Shown here: piece by piece, positions 59,621 through 64,000 of the stretch
How positions within the stretch are numbered: position 1 is the first letter of the stretch
Layout of the letters: each line of letters begins with the position of its first letter
Origin: VXYL01 sp965208525
Lineage (GTDB): Bacteria > Pseudomonadota > Gammaproteobacteria > Pseudomonadales > Azotimanducaceae
Length of the DNA: 64,000 bases
Reading direction: 5' to 3'
Assembly: GCA_965208525.1 (NCBI GenBank)
Contig: OZ242340.1
Coordinates: 3,968,001-4,032,000, forward strand
Program-made: the position numbers and the translations under genes
Notes under the pieces: model-generated
The model's database searches: none
What the model saw: only the letters and a program-made list of their open reading frames with translations
Told to the model about the DNA's origin: nothing

Positions 59621-60730
59621 ATGTCTGACCAAGCCGAACGAACGGAGAACCTGAACGTGCTGGCACACGAACTCTTGCCGACGCCGCATGAGGTGAAGGT
59701 GGAACTGCCGGCCAGCGAGGCCGTGGTACATGGCGTGGCGATGGCGCGGGAGGCCATCCGCGCCATCCTCGAACGGCGCGACCATCGGCTGCTTGTCGTG
59801 GTCGGGCCGTGCTCGATCCACGATCCCGAGGCAGCGCTCGACTACGCCGTTCGGCTTGCGGGTCTTGCGCGCGAGACCAAGGGCTCGCTCATGCTCGTGA
59901 TGCGCACCTATTTCGAGAAGCCGCGCACCACCACCGGCTGGAAGGGGCTCATCAACGATCCAAGCCTCGACGACACTTTCCACGTCGAGCGCGGCATTCG
60001 CGTGGCGCGGCAACTGCTGCTTCAGATTGCAGATCTCGGCCTGCCCCTCGCCACCGAAGCGCTCGACCCCATCATGCCGCAATACCTGCAGGACCTGATC
60101 GCCTGGTCAGCCATCGGCGCCCGCACCACGGAATCGCAAACGCATCGGGAGATGGCCTCCGGGCTCTCCTGCGCGGTGGGATTCAAGAACGGCACCGACG
60201 GTTCGCTCGACGTCGCCATCAATGCCCTGCAATCGGTGTCGAGCCCGCATCGCTTCCTCGGCATCAACCAGCGGGGCCAGGTGTCCGTCGTCCACACCCG
60301 CGGCAACGCTTGCGGGCACATCGTCCTGCGCGGCGGCAGTTCCGGCCCCAACTACGACCGCCAGGCCGTGCAGGGGTGCGAAAGCGCGCTCGCCGATGCA
60401 GGGCTCACCCCCAACATCATGGTGGATTGCTCGCATGCCAACTCGAACAAGGACCACACCCGCCAACCGCTGGTTGCAGAAGCTGTGGCAGAACAGATCG
60501 CCGGCGGCAATCGATCCATCGTCGGCCTGATGCTGGAAAGCAACCTCAGCGCCGGCAACCAGAAGCTCGGCGACCCGGCGAGCCTCGAATACGGTGTTTC
60601 GATTACCGACGCCTGCGTCGATTGGGACGAGACGGAAACCCTGCTGCGGTCACTGGCGACACGACTGGCGGCACCATTGCGAGATCGCTTGGAAGCCGAG
60701 AGCCAGACGAACGCCATCGCTGCCGGCTAG
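59621..60730 (+). CDS. aroG: 3-deoxy-7-phosphoheptulonate (DAHP) synthase, class I
   Basis: A 369-residue class I-alpha DAHP synthase that condenses phosphoenolpyruvate and erythrose-4-phosphate, the first step of the shikimate pathway. GPCSIHDPEAALDYA (metal Cys), MRTYFEKPRTTTGWKGLINDP, GARTTESQTHREMASGLSCAVGFKNGTDG, VLRGGSSGPNYD, VDCSHANSNKDH and IVGLMLESNL are family hallmarks. The isozyme (Phe-, Tyr- or Trp-sensitive) is not decided, so the symbol is generic. ATG 59621 follows GGGGA. Regulated by the attenuator at 59409-59573. Convergent with nfuA. Confidence 0.95.
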   Translation: MSDQAERTENLNVLAHELLPTPHEVKVELPASEAVVHGVAMAREAIRAILERRDHRLLVVVGPCSIHDPEAALDYAVRLAGLARETKGSLMLVMRTYFEKPRTTTGWKGLINDPSLDDTFHVERGIRVARQLLLQIADLGLPLATEALDPIMPQYLQDLIAWSAIGARTTESQTHREMASGLSCAVGFKNGTDGSLDVAINALQSVSSPHRFLGINQRGQVSVVHTRGNACGHIVLRGGSSGPNYDRQAVQGCESALADAGLTPNIMVDCSHANSNKDHTRQPLVAEAVAEQIAGGNRSIVGLMLESNLSAGNQKLGDPASLEYGVSITDACVDWDETETLLRSLATRLAAPLRDRLEAESQTNAIAAG

Positions 60731-60755
60731 GGAAAGAGGCAGATTGCCTCCTTCC
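60731..60755. terminator. Hairpin between convergent genes
   Basis: GGAA-A-GAGGCA and TGCCTC-C-TTCC pair around a GAT loop. It begins directly after the aroG stop and lies eight bases before the nfuA stop, in a 33-base gap. It has no U-tract, so it may be a weak bidirectional terminator or a decayed hairpin repeat. Confidence 0.45.
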
Positions 60756-60763
60756 AGCGTCCA

Positions 60764-61342
60764 TCAACGGTAGTAGGCGTTTTCCCGCATGGTGTGGTCC
60801 GTCACGTCACGCACTTCCGTGAGTTCCGGGATTCGCTCGGTGAGGGATTTCTCCACGCCCTGCTTGAGCGTGATATCCACTGCCGCGCAGCCCTGGCAAC
60901 CGCCACCGAACTGCAGCACGGCGACGCTCTCCTCGACGATCTCCACCAGCGTCACCTGACCGCCGTGCGCGGCCAGACCGGGGTTGATCTCGTTGTAGAG
61001 CACGTAGTTGATGCGGTCTTCCAAGGGCGAGTTCTCGTCCACATTCGGCACGCGGGCGTTGGGCGCCTTGATGGTGAGCTGGCCACCCATGCGGTCTTCG
61101 CGGAAGTCCACCACCGCATCGAGAAGGTATTTCTCGCTCCGATCCTCCAGCCACGCCGTGAAGCCCTCATACGGCACCGGCGTGTCGTCGTCCTGCTCCT
61201 CACCGGGGCGGCAATAGGCAATGCACGTCTCGGCATTGGGCGTCCCCGGTTCCGAGACGAAGATGCGGATGCCGCAACCGTCCTCCTGCTTCGCAAGCAG
61301 ATCGCGCAGGTACGCCTGGGCGGCTTGGGAGATCTCGACCAT
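60764..61342 (-). CDS. nfuA: Fe-S biogenesis protein NfuA
   Basis: A 192-residue Fe-S carrier. The degenerate A-type N-terminal domain (about 1-95: ISQAAQAYLRDLLAKQE) lacks the three cluster Cys. The C-terminal Nfu domain (about 105-190) holds the cluster-binding GGGCQGCAAVD. NfuA inserts 4Fe-4S clusters into target enzymes and is usual in gammaproteobacteria. ATG 61342 has GAGGA five bases upstream. It is monocistronic, with a REP pair on its promoter side. Confidence 0.95.
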   Translation of the reverse strand: MVEISQAAQAYLRDLLAKQEDGCGIRIFVSEPGTPNAETCIAYCRPGEEQDDDTPVPYEGFTAWLEDRSEKYLLDAVVDFREDRMGGQLTIKAPNARVPNVDENSPLEDRINYVLYNEINPGLAAHGGQVTLVEIVEESVAVLQFGGGCQGCAAVDITLKQGVEKSLTERIPELTEVRDVTDHTMRENAYYR

Positions 61343-61404
61343 CAAGTCCTCAGATCAGATGCGTTGACGCCTACTTTACCGCGCAACGAGCACGCACGCA
61401 CCTT

Positions 61405-61480
61405 GGAGGGAAGGCACGTGCGTGGTCGCGAAGGACGCACGCCTATCGGCGTGCCAGGGAAAGCAGAATGCCTTCCCTCC
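61405..61480. repeat. Inverted GGAG-type REP pair
   Basis: GGAGGGAAGGC (61405-61415) and the mirror GCCTTCCCTCC (61470-61480) bound the element. Inside are CACGTGCGTG and GGCGTGCC segments. Same outer stem as the pair at 36316-36418, but with a different core. It lies in the gap between nfuA and the crotonase gene. Confidence 0.75.
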
Positions 61481-61483
61481 GAG

Positions 61484-62389
61484 CTACTTCCTCGGCGCCT
61501 TGCGGTCCTTGTACTTGTACCAGTCGTTGTCGCGGAAAAGCCCGTCGCGCCAGCGCACCGCGTCCCTCATGCCGAGTTCGCGATTCTTGTCTTGCCAATC
61601 GTAGGAGAAGCCGGTGAACTGGCCGGCGGCGTCGAGGTCGGTGCTGCTATGCACGGACGAGTAGATGCCCATGTTCTCGTAGAAGCGGTTCATGTTGAGC
61701 TTCAGGATCGAGAGATGGTCGGCGCTCATCACCGCGATGCGATCAGCGAAGGCGATGGTGCGCTCTTCGAGCTCGTCTTTGGGCCAGGAGTAGTTGATCA
61801 TGCCGATCTCCTCGGCCTCCTCGCCGCTGACGTTCTCGCCAGTGTAGTAGAGCTCCTTGGCCTTCCTCATGCCGATCACCAGCGGCCAGATCACGCCCGT
61901 GCGCGACGTGCCGAGGCCCCTGAGCCCCGGATGCCCAAGCTGCGCATCTTCAGCCGCCACTACAAGATCCGCCATCATGGCGAGCTCGCAGCCGCCGGCG
62001 ATGGCATAGCCGTGCACCTGCGCGATGGTGATCTTCGCCATGTTCCAGAAATACATGTGGATGTTGGTGATGGCCTGCATCCCGGTGCGGATGCCCATGA
62101 GCAGGCGCCGCCCCTTGTCGTCCACCGCCTTGTGCCGCCGCACCACCGCGTCCGCGCCCTTGCCGGAGGCCGGGGTGAGGTCGTAGCCGGCACTGAACGT
62201 GCGCCCGCCGCCGCGAACGATGATGACGCGGCAGGAATCGTCCGCCTCCAGATCGTGCAGAGCGTCGTTGAGCTCGAACAGGAGCTCCTGCGACAGCGCA
62301 TTCATCTTCTCCGGCCGGTTCAGCGTGATCCTGCCAACCCGGTCGTCAGTGCCGACGCGGTCAATCAGGACATTCTCGAAATCGGACAT
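61484..62389 (-). CDS. Enoyl-CoA hydratase/isomerase (crotonase) family protein
   Basis: A 301-residue crotonase-fold enzyme. ITLNRPEKMNALSQELLFEL, TFSAGYDLTPASG (oxyanion region) and VHGYAIAGGCELAMMADLVVAAEDAQLGHPG (second oxyanion loop) are clear; Glu in AGGCELA and the Gly-Leu-Gly after PGLRGLG fit hydratase or isomerase members. The exact reaction on the acyl-CoA is open. ATG 62389 has GAGGAAG; the ORF opens at 62659 but overlaps repeat DNA. The C-terminus is basic (KDRKAPRK). Confidence 0.87.
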   Translation of the reverse strand: MSDFENVLIDRVGTDDRVGRITLNRPEKMNALSQELLFELNDALHDLEADDSCRVIIVRGGGRTFSAGYDLTPASGKGADAVVRRHKAVDDKGRRLLMGIRTGMQAITNIHMYFWNMAKITIAQVHGYAIAGGCELAMMADLVVAAEDAQLGHPGLRGLGTSRTGVIWPLVIGMRKAKELYYTGENVSGEEAEEIGMINYSWPKDELEERTIAFADRIAVMSADHLSILKLNMNRFYENMGIYSSVHSSTDLDAAGQFTGFSYDWQDKNRELGMRDAVRWRDGLFRDNDWYKYKDRKAPRK

Positions 62390-62468
62390 GGCTTCCTCGC
62401 CCCTTGAAAAGCGCGACACGTTACCACGGCGGGGGGATTGGCGGGCCTCGGCGCATTCCAACGCATTC

Positions 62469-62505
62469 CTCGTAGGGGCGGGGGCTTGTCCCCGCCCCTT
62501 ACGAG
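62469..62505. repeat. GTAG-type REP with symmetric ends
   Basis: CTCGTAGGGGCGGGG and CCCCGCCCCTTACGAG are near-perfect complements around a GCTTGT loop, giving a stem of about 15 base pairs. It is the simplest complete form of the element, 80 bases upstream of the crotonase start. Confidence 0.85.
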
Positions 62506-62705
62506 GCCGACTCGCCCCGTTCGACCTCGTCTCCATGCCCGAGGCGGCCTGCGTCGCCATCGCCTCTGGCGCGACCTTGCCCCCCTCCGAGAGAGGCCGT
62601 CCTCGCCTTTTCTCGGTGGGGCGGGCTGGCCGAATCCCGTTCCGCGTTCCTCGGTGCATTCAAGACGGGCGGGGACAGACTCGTGAGACATCGGCCACGT
62701 AGCCC

Positions 62706-62829
62706 GTGGGACGAAATGGGTGTGTGGCGGGAGGGCTCGGCGGGAGGGCTCGTGTGGGACGAAATGGGTGTGTGGCGGGAGGGCTCGGAATTGGAAGGCT
62801 CGGAAGCGGAATGTGGCGGGAAGGCTCGG
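62706..62829. repeat. 48-base tandem repeat, 2.5 copies
   Basis: A 35-base word (GTGGGACGAAATGGGTGTGT...) is repeated exactly at 62706-62740 and 62754-62788. The shorter word GGCGGGAGGGCTCGG is present also at 62746 and, with one change, near 62815. It lies 44 bases beyond the 3' end of tRNA-Leu. Not part of the hairpin family. Confidence 0.85.
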
Positions 62830-62872
62830 TGCTGTTCAATTCGCGTCCCGTGCCTTCGAAAAACCCGCAATT

Positions 62873-62957
62873 TGGTGCCCAGGGAGGGATTCGAACCCTC
62901 ACGCCTTTCGACACCGGAACCTAAATCCGGCCTGTCTGCCAGTTCCAGCACCTGGGC
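62873..62957 (-). tRNA. tRNA-Leu (anticodon UAG)
   Basis: An 85-base class II tRNA on the minus strand. The acceptor stem GCCCAGG pairs with CCTGGGC, and CCA is encoded (62875-62873). The D-arm begins TGCTGGAACTGGCAGAC. The anticodon stem CCGGA/TCCGG holds loop TTTAGGT, giving anticodon TAG (reads CUA, and likely CUN by wobble). A variable arm (TGTCGAAAGGCGT) and T-arm GAGGGTTCGAATCCCTC follow, as in Leu tRNAs. Confidence 0.96.
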
Positions 62958-63002
62958 TTGACGTCGATTTTCCGCCCCTGCCCGCGCGGATACAACCGCT
63001 CG

Positions 63003-64000
63003 CTACGGCTTGGTTCGCTCCGCCCATTCTCTTTTCATGGCGCGCATCTCGGCGGTGAGGCGGAGTTCGCGGGTCGGCGAGGCGTCGGTTTGCCAGGCGC
63101 CGGTGACGTTGTCGCGGGGCACTGCGGCGCGGGCCTCGACCGGCGGGCAGGGATGTGCCGGGGACGGCTCGTCGGCGTACCAGTAGGCGACGCTCGACAT
63201 CTCGTTGGCGAGGTGGTTGCCGTGGCCGTGTTCGATCGTGACGCGGATTTCGCGCTCGAAGCGCACGGGGTTCTCGATGTGGTGGACGTAGCTCGTCTGG
63301 TAGCCAGCCGTGTTGCGCTCGTGGATGGACGAGCCGTTGCGGAGGAAGGCGTTTTCCTGCATGCCCCAGGCCTGGTTCAGGTAGTCCTCGGAGCCGGTGC
63401 CGTGGAGGTCCGGCGGCCACTTGTGGCCGTCCACCCAGATCATGTCGTCGCCTTCGCCCCACCACGTGCCCTGGAAGTTGGTGACCGAGAGATTGCAGCC
63501 GAGATAGTGGCCGCGCCCCTTGGCGTCGAGGATGACGTAGTTGTTGTCCCAGGCGATCCGTCCGCGGTTGACGACGTTGGCCTCCGGGGTGTTCACGCGA
63601 ATCTCGTGGCCCCAGCCGGGCGTTGGATTCTCGCGGCGGAATTCCGCGTGCAGGTAGCCGGCGTCCGGCGCCACTTCGCCGAGCTCGTGGTCGATGTAGA
63701 AGTACTGCCGGTGCGGCTCGGCGCTCTGGTTCACCAGTGCCACCACGGCGCGCTCGCGGAAGGGCATGGGCACGTAGGCGTTCAGGGCGCAGCCTTGGTT
63801 GAAGCGGTTGTTGCTGCGGGTCGAGGCCGAGAACAGCAGCGATTGATAGGAGTTGACGATGCCGTGGCCGAGGCCGAAGAAATCGCCCAGCGGGCAGAGG
63901 ATGCTGGGCGAGGCGGCGTTGTCCCAGGTGACCTCGATGAGGCATTCGCGGTAGTGATTCGGCTGGGTCATCCAGATGTGCGTGATGGTGCCGGGGCCCG
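63003..64000 (-). CDS. GH172 (DUF2961) family glycosidase, 5'-truncated by window edge
   Basis: At least 331 residues of a DUF2961 protein, now glycoside hydrolase family 172. The reading frame runs off the right edge as GPGTITHIW before MTQPNHYREC, so the Met at 63971 is internal. Recognisable segments are CPLGDFFGLGHG, GCALNAYVPMPF, FQGTWWGEGDDMIWVDG (acidic catalytic area) and GTGSEDYLNQAWG. Known members cleave fructofuranosides or arabinofuranosides. No signal peptide can be assessed. It ends 45 bases before the tRNA-Leu gene on the same strand. Confidence 0.87.
   Translation of the reverse strand, partial: GPGTITHIWMTQPNHYRECLIEVTWDNAASPSILCPLGDFFGLGHGIVNSYQSLLFSASTRSNNRFNQGCALNAYVPMPFRERAVVALVNQSAEPHRQYFYIDHELGEVAPDAGYLHAEFRRENPTPGWGHEIRVNTPEANVVNRGRIAWDNNYVILDAKGRGHYLGCNLSVTNFQGTWWGEGDDMIWVDGHKWPPDLHGTGSEDYLNQAWGMQENAFLRNGSSIHERNTAGYQTSYVHHIENPVRFEREIRVTIEHGHGNHLANEMSSVAYWYADEPSPAHPCPPVEARAAVPRDNVTGAWQTDASPTRELRLTAEMRAMKREWAERTKP

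Larger units (their letters stand above)
62390..62872. other. Gene-free 483-base gap with repeats
   Basis: No credible gene. It contains a GTAG palindrome (62469-62505), half elements with the GCATTCAAGACGGGCGGGGACA linker (about 62659-62680), and the 48-base tandem repeat at 62706-62829. The crotonase promoter must lie near 62390-62450 but is not obvious. Confidence 0.6.

Noticed and set aside
9672..62680. The hairpin repeats as ordinary rho-independent terminators.
   Set aside because: Most have no following T-tract, many sit in promoter-side gaps, and they share GTAG/GGAG starts and linkers. Only 59537-59573 has a true U-tract, and it is not in the family.
62706..62788. The 35-base exact direct repeats as a CRISPR array.
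   Set aside because: Only two full copies, a 13-base spacer, and no cas genes.

Overview
The window is a stretch of high-GC chromosomal DNA with short intergenic gaps and many overlapping stop/start junctions. The gene content points to a proteobacterium, probably a gammaproteobacterium: NfuA, FolE, MsrB and AlaA-type proteins, a class I DAHP synthase, TRAP transport, and a tRNA-Leu with an encoded CCA end. Sulfatases, a haloalkane dehalogenase, a vanadium haloperoxidase, phytanoyl-CoA dioxygenase-like enzymes, a tannase-like esterase and a GH172 enzyme suggest a marine or host-associated heterotroph feeding on sulfated, halogenated and polymeric organic matter. The taxonomic call is inference only.

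Layout. 1-2.5 kb: two PhyH-family oxygenases and an MDR reductase. 2.6-8.6 kb: an operon encoding a DUF4856 protein, an imelysin-like lipoprotein and a FecA-like TonB receptor, read from a promoter overlapped by a palindromic operator; this is most likely a surface iron-uptake system. 8.7-15 kb: ankyrin protein, sterol-desaturase-family enzyme, vanadium haloperoxidase lipoprotein and FG-GAP/UnbV lipoprotein. 15-19.5 kb: DctP-DctQ-DctM TRAP transporter followed by an MFS/GPH carrier. 19.9-28 kb: three sulfatases, a haloalkane dehalogenase and a HepT/MntA-like pair. 28-36 kb: octaheme cytochrome with TPRs, atypical transketolase-family enzyme, nitronate monooxygenase-like enzyme and SelO. 36-44.6 kb: class III aminotransferase, FolE plus LLM oxidoreductase, Gfo/Idh/MocA dehydrogenase, MsrB, AlaA, an L2HGDH-like oxidase and an unknown protein. 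44.6-52.2 kb: acyl-CoA-type functions (DUF35 plus thiolase, MaoC-like pair, amidohydrolase) with a minimal HAD protein, a DUF1015 protein and a tannase-like esterase. 52.3-62.4 kb: divergent UvrA, a three-gene ABC-2 exporter, a nucleotidyltransferase, DAHP synthase, NfuA and a crotonase. The right edge has tRNA-Leu(UAG) and a truncated GH172 gene.

Two non-coding systems stand out. First, the DAHP synthase gene is preceded by an apparently complete transcription attenuator: a 28-codon leader with a Tyr-Trp-Phe-Phe run, alternative pairing segments, and an intrinsic terminator. Second, about sixteen intergenic gaps carry short hairpin repeats beginning GTAG or GGAG, often as inverted pairs, with very different but self-complementary stems. 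They look like REP/BIME elements of the kind moved by RAYT (TnpA-REP) transposases; no such transposase is in the window.

Limits: family calls come from reading motifs, with no database search. Start codons were chosen from ribosome-binding sites, overlaps and signal peptides. Repeat boundaries may be off by a few bases.
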